A stretch of DNA of 64,000 nt from contig JARFJB010001678.1 of NCBI GenBank assembly GCA_036346205.1, positions 423,001 through 487,000 on the forward strand, read 5' to 3'. Position 1 is the stretch's first letter; each line of letters starts with the position of its first letter. Shown here in pieces: positions 23,461-36,189 of this stretch. A model generated the notes under the pieces. It was given only the letters and a program-made list of their open reading frames with translations. It was not told the DNA's origin and ran no database searches. A program made the position numbers and the translations under genes. Source of the DNA: Vesta saturnalis. Taxonomy: Eukaryota; Arthropoda; Insecta; Coleoptera; Lampyridae.

Positions 23461-25600
23461 GTATTAATATTATTGCTTGAGCAAGTAAATTTTACCGATG
23501 TTCCATACTGGTTATTTATTTCTTGGGAAAACGGTCTAAACCATAGATTGGAAATATGGCTTCTACTCATGAGCAACTAACTACAGAATAGATACCGAAG
23601 CTTAATTAAACCTTGATTCAAATTGGGATTATTCTAACAATAATTTAATTTTAAATTAAAAATAGCTGTTTTATTTATTATAATAAATATAACTTTTTAA
23701 AAATTATCATAAATTAATATGTAAATGAATTGTAAAATATATAAATTCTGTAAAATTTTTATACATAGCTCAAAATAAATTTAAACGGAATTATGTGCAT
23801 CAGTAAACCTGATTACACATAGTTTAATAACTTAAATTGCTAATAAATATGATAATTATTTAAACTTTACATATTACAAGTGTAAAGTGCTGTAAATTTA
23901 AATTAGTAACTGTACTTTATTTATTTATCTAAAAAGTACGCCCCTGAATATTAGTTACTGGTTTTATATTAATTTTGAATTTCATAATTAATGTCTTAGA
24001 ACTCAGATTAACATATTTAAATAAAAAAAAATTAAAAACAGTGCACTGTTGAAGCTACTTAATTGAACTTGAGTAGCAATTCCATTCAAATTAAAAAAAA
24101 AAGTGTTGAATAACTTTGTTTATTCAGAATTTTTTATGCGTTTTCTTTTAAATAGTTGAATTCGCAATTTTTTTATTTTTCTAAATGAACAGAAAGAATA
24201 CACAAGAATCTTGATTACGAAATTAAGATCAGACATTTAGAAATCAAATTGTTAGACTTGCAACAGAGTTTATATAGGGCAAACTAATCGAATTTATAAC
24301 ATGAGGTATATATAATAAGACACGTGCCAAATGTGTTTGTACAATTTACAATTGTTTTATAAGGACGTTAAATCACTGTTAAATTGGCTTTTCTTTAAGG
24401 GTGTTCTAGACGCTATTGTTTTAATTACAGGTAATCCATACACTAATTTTAGTAAATTATGTACCAAATCAATGCCAAGTGTGATAAAACAAATGTGGAA
24501 TAACTTTATTTTCACTATGTTTTTAATACCACCCACCAAGATTTCGTTGCAATTAAAACCATTTATTCATTCTAAAAAAAAAACAAAGCGTACAGATGTT
24601 TAATAGAGTGAGACAGAAATGTTCTAAAACTAAAAAATTTGAAAAAGTTTTTAAATCGTCACGACCGCTACAATGTTTAAAAATAAAACGACCTCGAAAT
24701 CTTCATACGTCACTTTTTTTTTATACACTATATTCACTGCTTGTGGCCCAATATTAAATTAATTTAAATTATTCACAATTAAACAACCGAATACGAATCA
24801 ATTCAATAAACAAAAATCTGCTCAATGACAGCATAAAAAAAATTGAACAATCTCTAATTAACAGAGCATCCGCCAGTCACATAATGCTTTAATTACTATT
24901 AGAAAATTGTTAGATGTGATGTCATAAAATGTGTGTAGTTAGTTATAAACTTGAGGAAATATATAATTTGTTATGACTCATACGCTTTTCGCAGAATTTA
25001 TTTAGAAAATGGCAGCATCTAACGGGAACTTACCAAAAAAAGTCTTCACAATGAGTAAAAATTGGTATTTACCTGGAAACAAAAATAAAATTAATGTCAA
25101 GTTACAGTACACAAAGGAGAAAAATATATCAAAAAATACGTAAGACCGATATTTAAAAAAAAGCACAAAAGTGAAAAGCATTACAAAAATATTTTTGGAT
25201 TATTAGAAGCAAACATTCATTTTTACTTAACTTTGGAATGAGTGGTGTAACTACAATTCTAAATTGTGAATACTTTCATTGCCTTAATTGGGATTTAAGA
25301 TGCCATGTTGCGAGGATACCTTTTTCAGGTATTGTTTCCTTTATGTCATCCCAAAGATAGACAATGTTTTCGGAGGGCAAATAATACCGGAAGACGGAGA
25401 CAGAAATGTAGTATAAAAAATAAACAGAACGTAGAAAAACCCCAATGACAACACAATACATGTTTAAAGTTTTCACCCACAAATTAAAGACGTTTCTAAA
25501 TTATTTACAAATTAAACACGGTGTTAGTAAATATATTTTATATGTACAGGGTGTCCAAAAAAAAGTCAAACATCTTTTTCGTTTTGTATTCAATTGAACT
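23461..25600. other. AT-rich stretch without a gene
   Basis: Small open frames at 24331-24603 (plus) and 25276-25482 (minus) have no recognisable motif and lie in very AT-rich DNA. A transposon-like end, TACAGGGTGTCC, stands at 25545; no partner was found. I see nothing else. Confidence 0.55.
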
Positions 25601-26069
25601 TGAAATAAATAACATTTTAGGCAAATATACTAAACTAACGTAATTACTGAAGTACGGTGCAATTAAGAATGGTAATTCCAATATTTTGTTCATGAAATTT
25701 AAATAATTATTACTATATTGTCTACTTTACATTCTTTGAAAAACTTTCACCTTTATATAAAATAATTAATATCGATTAAAAATCATCAAGTAATTTAAAT
25801 ATTATAATTCCCTACTTTAGCTCTTAATGAATTCAGTGACGTTACTGCAATTCTAAAAACTTCATATTAATTCAGAAACTCTAAAATTAAACGTTTTTAA
25901 CTTATGCACCATTTTTTACGAGTTTACACTATTGTACAAAAGTCTTAATTCATTAGAAAATAATGTATATAGCCGTGCTCACAAAAAGACGTCCAAAAAC
26001 ATCTTCGTTACTTATTCAGCCATGATAATTAAACTATTTTATTATGTAAGTAAATTCAATTACAACTTA
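25600..26069 (+). repeat. Tandem repeat of about 310-370 bp, first block
   Basis: Shares with 29058-30170 and 33640-34300 the words GCCATGATAATTAAACTAT, CAGTGACGTTACTGCAATTC or its variants, and TCACAAAAAGACGTCC or its variants. The TA-target element at 26072-29055 interrupts it; removing that element brings the flanking units into register. Confidence 0.78.
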
Positions 26070-26071
26070 TA
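26070..26071. repeat. TA target duplication, left copy
   Basis: TA before CAGGGTGGTCC, matched by TA at 29056-29057 after GGACCATCCTG. Confidence 0.8.
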
Positions 26072-26615
26072 CAGGGTGGTCCAAAAATCTGGAACAAAAT
26101 TCATGATTTACAAAATCTCTCGCACAGGTCCATTTTTGTTTTTTGTTGGGCACAAAAACTTTTTACCAAAAACTCAAGACGGCCACGCGCCATTTTGTAA
26201 AAAAATGGAAAGGGAGGGTCATGTGGCACATCGTTAGAAAGCTCTTACCAATGGGAATGGCGACCTTTTCAATGCGTCCCTTTTTTCCTGATTACTTTGT
26301 TACAGAAATAAAATTTGCTTTTTTGAAATTCGAAGGTGTTTTTTTTAACTTGTGTTATGCGTTCCAGAAAAAAAAAGGTGGCGCATTGAAAAGGTCGCCA
26401 TTTTCTTATATCTTAATCGATTGTTTTAAAATTTGGAATTAAAATTCCCATTGTTAAGAGATTACCAACGATGTGCCACATGACCCCCCTTCCATTTAAA
26501 TTATTTTACAAAATGGCGCGTATCGTCATCTTGAGTTTTTGGTAAAAATTTTTAGGCTAAAATGTGCCCAACAAAAAATAAAAATCGACCTGTGCGAGAG
26601 ATTTTTCCAAAAATG

Positions 26616-29014
26616 ATTTTTTTTTTTAGTTAATATGGCTTCGACTGCCCTGGTCTTCTCGCCATTCAGTCACATCTTAGTTTCCGAAGAAAGGGTAAGT
26701 ATTGTTCTATATTTTTATATATTACTGTACATTCCTATCGATTTTAGGAATTTGATGACATTCTTCAAATTTGATTGGTCGGTAAGGTTGTATCTAAGGT
26801 CCTCTTTTAAGTTAAACAGTATACGCTGGTTTACATACTTTACACAATTACATATCACATGTTCTACAGAGAGATCAACGTTACAGGTATTGCATCGCGG
26901 TCTAGGCTTATCTTTCAAAAGATATTGGTGTGTGAAATTCGTGTGTCCTATTCTTAACCTATGCAGTTTTATTTGTTCCTCTCTGTGAAAACCATGCATG
27001 AGCATTTTTTCTGATACCGATGGTTTAATGCGTGACAGGTAGGTATTTTGCATTTCCCACCTATTTTGCCAGGACTCTATGTTTCTTTGTTTCAGGTGGA
27101 ATTGTATGTCTGACGTTTTGACGTGCCCCTCAATTCTTTGTGGAGCAGTTATTGCACGTTTAGCTGCATTATCAGCGCTCTCATTTCCGGGAATACCAGA
27201 ATGCCCGAGCACCCAAACAAAAACCGGTCTGATACCATGCGCATTCAGGCCGATCAAGCACCTATGGCATAAACGAGCCAGTGGATCCCTCGTGAACATA
27301 TCCTTTACGGCGTTTATCGCATTTAATGAGTCGGTAATTATTAAATATGTTTTTTTTGCAGGTTCTACTGGGATGTGCATCAGGACCTTCCATAAGGCAA
27401 ACTGTTCCGCAGTATACACCGAGGCTATAGAGCGTAATTTCCAGGTATGGATCACGCCATCGATTACAATGGCGGATCCCGTCCCTTGTTCGTTTCTCGA
27501 TCAGTCCGTATAAATCAGCGATTTGTTGTTGTAGCTATCGGTGATCTCAAATATACGTAAGTATTCTAGCTTTGTTGCTAAGCTCCGGATTAGTTTTTTA
27601 AGATCTAACCGTACTTTAATTTCAGGCAACAACCATGGGAAGTACTCATACAAGTTTTCGTATACTAGGTCAGGTATTGTTTCATGTAGCGCCTCTAGCA
27701 TCTCCTTAAACCGTATACTGAGCGGTCGCGGGATAGTTGGCCTGGTGGCATATGCATTTTCGTCAGGGAATAGGAAATTGTTGTTAGGATGGGTGGGATC
27801 CGATTTCATCTTAACCATGTAATTGATTATCAGATGTTGCCTTCGAGTATCCAATGGAAGCAGACCCGATTCACAATAAAGGCTATAGACAGGGCTGGTA
27901 GGAAACGTCCCCAGACAATACCTTATTCCCGTATTATGCACCCTATCTAATAGTAATAGCCTCGATTTGCGTGCTGATGCATAAACAATCGCTTCATAGT
28001 CAATTTGTGACATGATCAAGGTCCGGTAATCTTTTAAGAGCATTTGAACTTCTGCGCCCCACTTGGTACGCGATAATACCTTGATGATATTCATGGTTTT
28101 CATGTGTTGAATATGCGCATCCCATGTAAGTTTGCTGTCAAACGTCAGTCCCAGAAATTTTGTGGCTGCCACACACGCAATTGGCCTATTCTGGATGTAG
28201 AGTAGCGGATCATAGTGAGGCCTGCGTAATTTACAAAAATGTATGCGTTTTGTTTTTTCCTTAAAAAATTGGTAACCAATTTCTCTTCCATTGTGCATAA
28301 TGTTGTTAATAGATTTTTGCAACTTAACGCTTATCTGTCCTACAGTAGCACCGGCGCAGTGTATTGCCAAGTCGTCTACATAGAGGGCCCGGAAGACACC
28401 CGGCTCCACTCCGCAGGCATTCTCATTAATGGCTATCATAAATAGCGTACAACTCAGCGTTGAACCTTGAGGGACACCATTTTGTAAAGTGTGTACGCTT
28501 GATAGTGTGTTTCCTATGCGTACCCGAAAATATCTGTTGGTCACAAATGATTTTATAAATTTAGGTAAGTTGCCCCTCGTGCCGTACTTGTGTAATTTTT
28601 CTAATATTCCATACCTCCATGTCATGTCATATGCTCCTTTTATGTCAAAGAATACTGCTATCAGATGTTGTCTTCTCCTATGGGCTTCGAGTTCTCCAAT
28701 TCGACTAGATGGTCTATTGTCGATCGACCTTTTCTGAAACCTGCTTGGTGCGGCACTATGAAGTTATTTTTTTCGAGGTAAAATTGAAGCCTTTTGTTTA
28801 CCATTTTTTGCAGGAGTTTACCTAAGCAACATGTGAGGCTTATTGGCCGATAGCTTGCGGCAAATAGTGGATTCTTTCCCGCCTTGTGAATTGGAATTAT
28901 CGTTGCCATCTTCCGGATATACGCCCCGGTGCCATATGTCGTTAAATAACTCTAGTACAGATGTCTTTATTTGAGCTGTAAGATGGACTAGCATTTCATT
29001 GGATATTTTTGTTT
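26616..29014 (-). mobile_element. 5'-truncated I-type non-LTR retrotransposon (RT plus RNase H)
   Basis: The A tail shows as a T run at 26616-26627. The element then reads on the minus strand as RNase H and reverse transcriptase and stops abruptly near 29014, where the palindromic element resumes. ORF1 and the endonuclease are missing, the usual outcome of incomplete target-primed reverse transcription. Possible diverged target duplication: AAAAATGA beside the T run and AAATTATGA at the other side. Confidence 0.85.
26715..29006 (-). pseudogene. Reverse transcriptase and RNase H polyprotein fragment, broken
   Basis: Minus-strand order: a reverse transcriptase start (SNEMLVHLTAQIKTSVLELF, near 28993-28934), YRPISLTCCLGKLL, HQAGFRKGRSTIDHLV, a frame break near 28670, GVPQGSTLSCTLF, the catalytic box YVDD near 28370, then RNase H with a TAEQFALWKVL helix, ITDSLNAI and WVLGHSGIPGNESAD, and a C-terminal Cys-His motif (CNTCNVDLSVEHVICNC). 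Between RT and RNase H stands a TGA at 27503-27501, in frame, exactly where the conserved TDGS motif needs Gly (GGA): a single-base nonsense change. Another frame break lies near 28915. The RNase H points to the I group or a relative; the clade is not resolved. Confidence 0.88.
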
Positions 29015-29057
29015 TGGAAATTATGAATTTTGTTCCAGACTTTTGGACCATCCTGTA

Positions 29058-30170
29058 TATAAATAATTTTACAGAACTTCAATTAGTTCAATGAATCATA
29101 ATTTTGAGCAACTCTATATAATTTTGAGTAGGTACTTTTCCATACTCAGAAATCCAAATTTTTTCATTTTAATTTAATATTGGATTCAGTGGCGTAACTA
29201 TTATACACATGTAATAACGAAACCTTAAAATTAACCTTTTTTAACTTATTTACAATTGGTTAATATAATTTTAATAAAGTGTACAAATGTTTAATGAGCT
29301 CAAAATAATTCTTAATTAATCAGAAAATAATTTATATACTTAGGATGCTCACGAAAACACATTCAAAAAGTTCTTAGTTTTGTATTCAGCCATGATAATC
29401 AAACTATTGCATTTTATTATGAATTAAGTAAATACAATTACAACATATTAGAAGACTACTAAATTACCAGAAATTTTAATTGTCAAATAATTTTACAAAA
29501 CTTCAATTAGTTTTTAATGTCTAATCATTCATAATTTTGAGCAACTTTATATATAACAGAAATTCAAATTTTTCCATTTTTAAAATTCAGTGGCGTAACT
29601 ATAATTCTAGCTGAACATAATTCTTAATTAATCAGAAAATAATTAATACAGGTAACTCACAAGAACACGTCTAAAAAATTTCTTCGCTTAGTATACAGCC
29701 ATGATAATTAAACTATTGCACTTTATTATGAATTAATTAAATATATAAATACAGTTACAACATCTTAGATGGCTGTACTGAAATACAAGTAATTATAATT
29801 CTCAAATGATTTTACAGAACTTCAATTAGTTTTTAATTTTCAATGAATCATAATTTTGAGCAACCTTATATAACCTTGAATAGTGTTCCAAACTGAGAAT
29901 CTTAACATTCCCCAATTTTTAATTATATTGTATACAATTGCGTAGCTACACTTCCAAAACCTTTATATGCCATACAGAAACCCTAAAATTAAGTGCAGAA
30001 TTTTTAATTCGCTGAAAATAATAATTTATATACGGTATTTACAAAAACATGTCCAAACGAATTCAGGGATGATATTTAAAATATTGCATTTGGTTCTCAA
30101 TTATTTTACAAAATTTCTATTAGCTTTTAATATCCAATTAATTATAATTACATGAAGATGTAAACTTTAA
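29058..30170 (+). repeat. Tandem repeat of about 310-370 bp, second block
   Basis: Units recognised by GCCATGATAAT(T/C)AAACTAT at 29389 and 29697, TTTTACAGAACTTCAATTAG at several places, and CAATGAATCATAATTTTGAG. They continue the block at 25600-26069. Confidence 0.8.
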
Positions 30171-30876
30171 CGATTTAAACCCATAATTACAAATACTTAA
30201 GTTTGGCTTATCAACCGTATATTTGACGATAAATTATACAAAATTTTTACATTTCGGTAATAATTACAGTTATCTTCGTCAGTAATAACGACAAATTGAA
30301 AAATTAAATAAAAAAAAAAATTAATTAAAGTATCTTTAATTAATGCCTTGAAGAGATCAATAACTTTGCATCTGATTTGTTCCTATGCTAGGCCATGCGT
30401 CCCTGAAGAGGTGAATAATATTTCTGAGAATTTTTAGATAACTTGTTTCCAAGAACTAGTTCTATTTTTAAGACATCCTTGACTTTAGTTAGGACAATGG
30501 GTTCGGTTCTGGGCTAAGTAGAAAAGATCAATGAGTCATGGGTAGTTTTTTTCTTAAGTAAGATAATGGACTTGAAATGGCCTTTCGGTCCGATCAGACA
30601 ACATCCTGTTTCATAGCTAAAACAACAATTACGCCGAGAAATTGAGTAAGCTATACAACTGGTTTGTTTCTAGACTGGGTCATGCGACCCTGAAAACGCG
30701 AATGAATAATGCATCTAGTTTGAGTCTTGTCTAATATAATGGGTTTATTTCTGGACTAAACCGGTTGCCTTAAAGAGATTTGCAACCAGTTTCGACAAGG
30801 AGGCCTTTGAAGAAATCGATGTCATCATACTGATATGCATTTGGATTTATTTCAAGGCTGCGGAAAATAAGCAAAA
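30171..30876 (+). repeat. Worn minisatellite, unit of about 60-70 bp, left part
   Basis: From about 30340, loose repeats of phrases such as GAAGAGATCAATGAGTCAT, TGGTTTGTTTCTAG and TTTTTAGATAAC. The same phrases resume at 32404 after the foldback element. 30171-30340 holds nothing I recognise. Confidence 0.65.
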
Positions 30877-32403
30877 GAGCTGTGTGAAGCTGACCCTCCA
30901 AGTTGCATATTTCGTAATTAATTAATGACATTCGATTGACCACTTATTGACCACCATCAACTTTCATTGACCACCCTCTGTTAGAAAGTTATTGCAAAAA
31001 TAAGATGGGGGGGGGGGCAACTTCACACTTGCCCCCCAAAATCGAAAATCTCCAATTTTTATTACTCTATCTGATTGACCATCGTTTGACCATGAATTCA
31101 ATTTGTTTGGCCACCCTTAAAAAAAACAAAACTAAAATATACTTTTATATTCATTATAACGTATGGTCAATCCTCGAATATGCTTTTTGAGGATTGACCA
31201 CCCTTCATTTCCTAAGAATAATCACCCAGAAGAACAATTAGTGCATATTGTTTAATAATGTACTATTTCGAATTTTGAGACATGGTCAATCCTCGAATAT
31301 GCATTTTGAGACATGGTCAATGCTTTTTGAGGATTGGCTATCTTTATTTCCTATGAATAATCATCCAGAGGAACACGTAGTGAATTTTGAATAATAATGT
31401 ATTACATATTTCGAATTTTAAGACATGGTCAATCCTAGAATAAGCTTTTTGAGGATTGGCCATGTTTTATTTCTTATGAATAATCATCCAGAAGAAGTAG
31501 CGTACTTTGATTAAGAATGTATCATTTCCTATTTTAAGACATGGCTAATACCCGAATATGCTTTTTGAGACATGGACAATCCTCGAATAAGCATTTTGGG
31601 ACATGATCAATCCTCGTATATGCTTTTTGAAGATTGACCATCTTTTATTTCCTATGTATATTCATCCAGAAGAATAAGAATTGCATTTTGTTTAATAATA
31701 ATGTACTATTTCGAATATTGAGACATGGTCAATCCTCGAATATGCTTTTTCAGAGATGGCCAATCCTCGAATATGATTTTTGAGACACGTCAATTATCGA
31801 ATATGCTTTTTGAGAATTGACCATCTTTTATTTCCTATGAATATTCATCCAGAAGAACACGTAGTGCATTTTGATTAATAATGTATTATTTCAAATTTTA
31901 AGACACGGCCAATCTTTGAATATGCTTTTTGAGACATGGTCAATCCTCGAATATGCTTTCTGGGGATTGACCATCTTTTATTTCCTATGAATATTCATCC
32001 AGAAGAACACGTAGTGCATTTTGATTAATAATGTATTTGGAATTTTGAGGCATGGTCAATCCTCCAATATGCTTTTTGAGAATTGACCATCTTTTATTTC
32101 CTATGAATATTCATCCAGAAGAACACGTAGTGTATTTTGATTAATAATGTATTATTTCGAATTTTAAGACACGTCATGGTCAATCATAGTCAAACGATGG
32201 TCAATCAGATAGAGTAATAAAAATTGGTGATTTTCGATTTCGGGGGGTAAGTGTGAAGTTGGCACCCCCAATGTTATTGTTGCAATAACTTTTTAACAGA
32301 GGGTGGTCAATGCAAGTTGTTGGTGGTCATTTGTGGTAAATCGAATGCCATTAATTAATTACGAAATATGCAACCTGGGGGGCAGCTTTACACTGTTAGC
32401 TCA
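30877..32403. mobile_element. Foldback element with internal hairpin repeats
   Basis: Inverted repeats of about 220-230 bp at 30877-31093 and 32178-32403 match closely, with GCATATTTCGTAATTAATTA near the outside and TTATTACTCTATCTGATTGA inside. Between them lie about seven diverged units of roughly 115-185 bp. Many units contain a hairpin of their own: TGGTCAATCCTC and GAGGATTGACCA flank a loop of about 13 bases. No coding capacity. Both inverted repeats carry GCAACTTCACACTTGCCCCC or its variant. Confidence 0.85.
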
Positions 32404-33640
32404 AAGAACTAAATAAGTCATATATATATGGTTTACGCTTTTGCTAAGTCAATGATTTGTTTCCAGACTAAATCGATGGCCTTGAAGGGATCGATGATTC
32501 ATGTGTCACACCCCTATTTCTGATCATTTTTACCTAACCTCGCTCTCAGGGATTGGTTCTATTTTTAGATAACCTTAAAAATGATCGCTGAGTCTTGCGT
32601 CTGGTTTACCAGATTAAGTAATGTGATTTTGAAGAGATGAATGAGCCATACATTTGATCTATTTTCTGAGAATTTGTAGATAAGCTACATCCAGGAATTG
32701 GTTCTATTTTTAGATAACCTTGACTTTTACGTAACGTTGACCTCGAAAAGATTGATGAGCCAAGCAATTGGTTCGTCTTTTGGGTGGGACAATAGGTTTG
32801 TTACTACGCTAAAAGAGGTCAATGTGTGATATACAGTAGATTTGTTTCTTGGCTAAAACAATGGCCTTGAAACAGTTATAGACTGTGCGACCAGATCGGA
32901 CAAGGTAGCCGTTGAAGAGATGGATGAGTCGGCATCCATGCCCTTGACGAGTTGAATGAGCCATACATCTTGTTTGTTTCTAGATTAGGTCATGTGACCT
33001 TGAAAAAGTGAAAATCATCCAACTGGTTTGCGTCTTGACTAGAAGAATGGTTTTGTTTCAAGGAATTAATTCTATTTTCAGATAATTTTGAAGAGATCAG
33101 GGAATCATGAATCTGGTTTACATCTAGCCTAAGACGAGCACCTTGAAGAGATCAATAAGTCATGAATAGAGAGGTTTTCTTGGCAAGGGCAATAACCTTA
33201 AAGGAACTGTGCTTGCGTAACCTAGTTTCGAGGAATTTTTAGATAACAACAATGTTTTCGTTTCCAGGAACATGAAATATCATCGGAAACTAATTTCCGG
33301 TTTTTCCTCAGCTACGTTGATGGCCTTGGGTTTGTTTCTGAGAGTTGCCGCTGCTTCCGATAAAGAGGTCAATGTATCCCGCATCAGCGCCCTGGATCAG
33401 TCAATAGCCAAGACGAGGTTAGGAAACCTTCAGTTGGTTCCGGGGCAAGGCCAATGACCTTGGGACTTGCGGATTATATCTTGCATAGTGATATGACCTT
33501 GACATGGAAATTTAAATTTCCCTCACACATAAACTTGGACAAGGATGTAGCCTTCACAACACCGAATTGTCTTGAAACATGACACCACCGAGTAACCTTG
33601 AAACATGGCGACACTGTAGAGTGACTTAGAAATGGAGTAG
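32404..33640 (+). repeat. Worn minisatellite, unit of about 60-70 bp, right part
   Basis: Same phrases as 30340-30876: GACCTTGAA, GAGATCAATAAGTCATG, GTTTGTTTCT, TTTTAGATAAC. A 61-codon frame at 33272-33457 looks a little like a signal peptide but lies wholly in these repeats. Confidence 0.68.
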
Positions 33641-34300
33641 CTACACTACTACAATTAAATCTTACATTTTAACTTCTAATTCCAATTTGAATTTGAATTT
33701 TTAATTTTATTTTTAATCCCAATAGGATCGGGATTCGGTCTACCTACTTCACCTAAAATGCTGAAACCTTAAAATTACCGATTTACTGCTGTTTAATACG
33801 CCGAAAAGTCTTAATTTAGCTGAAAATAATTAATGGAGACTGCTCACAAAAACACGTCCAAAGAATTTCTTCGTTTTGTAATTAACGATGATAATTAAAT
33901 TGTACCATTTTATTTTGAAAGTAAGTATAATAACATGCTACATAATTACACTAAATTACACATAATTACAACTTTTTTCAGAATTTTAAATGTGATTTAA
34001 TTACAATTATAACTTTGTACCATAATTTATAGTAGCTTTCGAAACCAAAAAATTAAACGTTAAATTAATTACAATTGTTTCATACGATTTTAATCAATTA
34101 AATATAATTTGTATACAGCAGTCACAAAATTCCTAACAAATGTTCTTCGTTTTTTTCAGCGATAATTTAACATTGCATAATATTTTGGATTCAGTAATAC
34201 AATTTTACCTTAAATCTTTCGAATTTTGAATGATTTTACCGAACTTCAATTAACTTTCGATTGATTCAAATAATCACGTTGAATACCTAATTAGAATTAG
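33641..34300 (+). repeat. Tandem repeat of about 310-370 bp, third block (worn)
   Basis: CTCACAAAAACACGTCCAAA and GATGATAATTAAATTGTACC match the units at 25.6-30.2 kb. It fades into plain AT-rich DNA near 34300. Confidence 0.65.
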
Positions 34301-35880
34301 GTTTAATTAGCAATTAGTTTAATTCGCAATTAAGAACTATTTTTTAAGTTAACATATAAATAAATTTTGTATAATTTAATTCTAGTAGTCTACGTCAAAT
34401 GTTTAAATTAAGTAGCGTACCAAATTTTGTCTTATTATTAGGTTTTAAAGACAAAAAATTTGGTATAATAATTACTCATTGTGATTACAGTCAGATCAAA
34501 CAACTTTAAGTAAATGGTATAGTTATAATTACATTGAGTACCTAATTGGAATTAAATTTACTTGACAATTACTATCAAGAAATCTCCTATATCCTAAAAA
34601 AAGTGAATAAAGTGTGTAACTATTTCAAATTTTGAATTTAATTATAAATTACCGTTTATGTCAAATTTAAAATTAATTAAGACATGTACCTAATTTGCGA
34701 AAGATAATTTCAAAAAGAAATTTCGGATAATAATTACCTGGTGTAATTGATAACTACGCGCAAATTCGTATAAATTTAATTAAAGTATAATTTTTAACTA
34801 ATTACAATGAGGTTATGAAATTTTGACACTTTTTTTTATAACAAATAATTGACCTTGTAATAATTCACGCATATTTATATTACTTAAATAATTATTGTAT
34901 AACAATTACAGAATCGCAAAATTGAGATAGATATAAAAGTAAAAAGTCGAAAAAGGCAGTAAAGATAAGATAAACAAAAATGAGTAAATATAGTTAAGAT
35001 CAGAAAGGTTAATGTATTTATATTAAGATAGAAAGAGATAACATAAGGTCATGAGGATCAAACATACGAAAACAACAAAAATAATGTAAAAATAGCAAAT
35101 AAGCTGTTGTGTTACAACAAATGAGAAATGCGAGAGAGAGAATTAGTTTAAACTCCCAATAACGTCTTATGGTATGACGTTAATTAATTAGAATTGCGCA
35201 AAATTTAACATCTAATTAAATCTATTCAAGTATAATTGAATTTCAGGATATTTTTTAATTAAACTGATTGATATGTCACTTTAAACTAAATCAAACTCGG
35301 TAGTGTTATTCATCTTATTCTAATACGTTAAAATTATACTACAGCAACTCAACTTAGCCGAAATTATTCTAAAACAGTTGAAATCAATTAGAAATTAAAA
35401 CTTGAATTATAAGTTTGAGAAACTGTACTATTACTAAAACTTGCTTTAAAAAGTCATTAGCCCAAATATTTAAATTTATTTAATTACTGACTATTACAAT
35501 AATTATAAGTACTTAAAAATTAAGGTAAGATGAACATAAACAGTATTTGGAGTAAACACGCTGGTGCTAATTAGTGCAATACTATTACCGTCAGTGTACT
35601 TATCACACCACAACTACGTGAAAACTTGTATACTGTTTCATAGGTCAGAGCTACTAATAGTATAGTATTAAAAAGCACTAAGTGGGCACTAATTATAAAT
35701 ACAATATTTGCCTATTTTTGAAGATTCCCACAATTATATGCTAATTATATTGCCATCTGAGGTACTCATCACATACAGACTGTATTTCCTATCTATCTAA
35801 GCATTGGAAAACGATGTGATTAGAGAATCTAGTTCTCCATACACCAGTTCATTAGTGAAAAATAAAAATGTAGAAGAACA
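34301..35880. other. AT-rich stretch without a gene
   Basis: No recognisable coding region, RNA gene or clear repeat. It may include decayed array units. Confidence 0.5.
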
Positions 35881-36189
35881 CTATGTGTGGACTACTCCTT
35901 GACGTTCATATCCTTCAGGATATGACCAAATTACATTAGATGAGGAATCTATAGCCCAGGCAGGCACTATGAGAATACACGTACGTCTTTTGGACCAGTT
36001 AATGCATCAGCCGTTTTCCCAAGAGCAACACACGAAATCCTGGGAGCGTATTCTCTTACTAACACCCTTCCTTCCCTACTTCGATGACATTCTCATACCA
36101 TCCGCGAACGTAGGCGAGGCCTTCAAAATTTAAATGTAATGGTAGGTTCATGAAGTACTGTGGGATGACGTTAAGAGGGCACCAGATAA

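Larger units (their letters stand above)
26072..29055. mobile_element. Palindromic TA-target element (MITE-like), interrupted by a retrotransposon
   Basis: Left end CAGGGTGGTCCAAAAATCTG, right end mirror image GACTTTTGGACCATCCTG. Without the inserted retrotransposon the element is about 585 bp and is nearly all inverted repeat: the left arm (26072-26330) pairs with 26390-26615 plus 29015-29055. Examples are GGCACATCGTTAGAAAGCTC against GATTACCAACGATGTGCC, and AATGGCGACCTTTTCAATGC against its mirror near 26376-26394. It codes for nothing of its own, so it would have moved with a transposase supplied elsewhere. Confidence 0.87.

Noticed and set aside
24331..24603. A 90-codon frame
   Set aside because: Low-complexity composition in AT-rich DNA, no domain, no homologous pattern elsewhere in the window.
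26143..26442. Plus-strand frames in the palindromic element
   Set aside because: They lie in inverted-repeat DNA that reads similarly on both strands and show no domain.
33272..33457. A small protein with a signal-peptide-like N-terminus
   Set aside because: It is composed of worn minisatellite units found on both sides in other frames.
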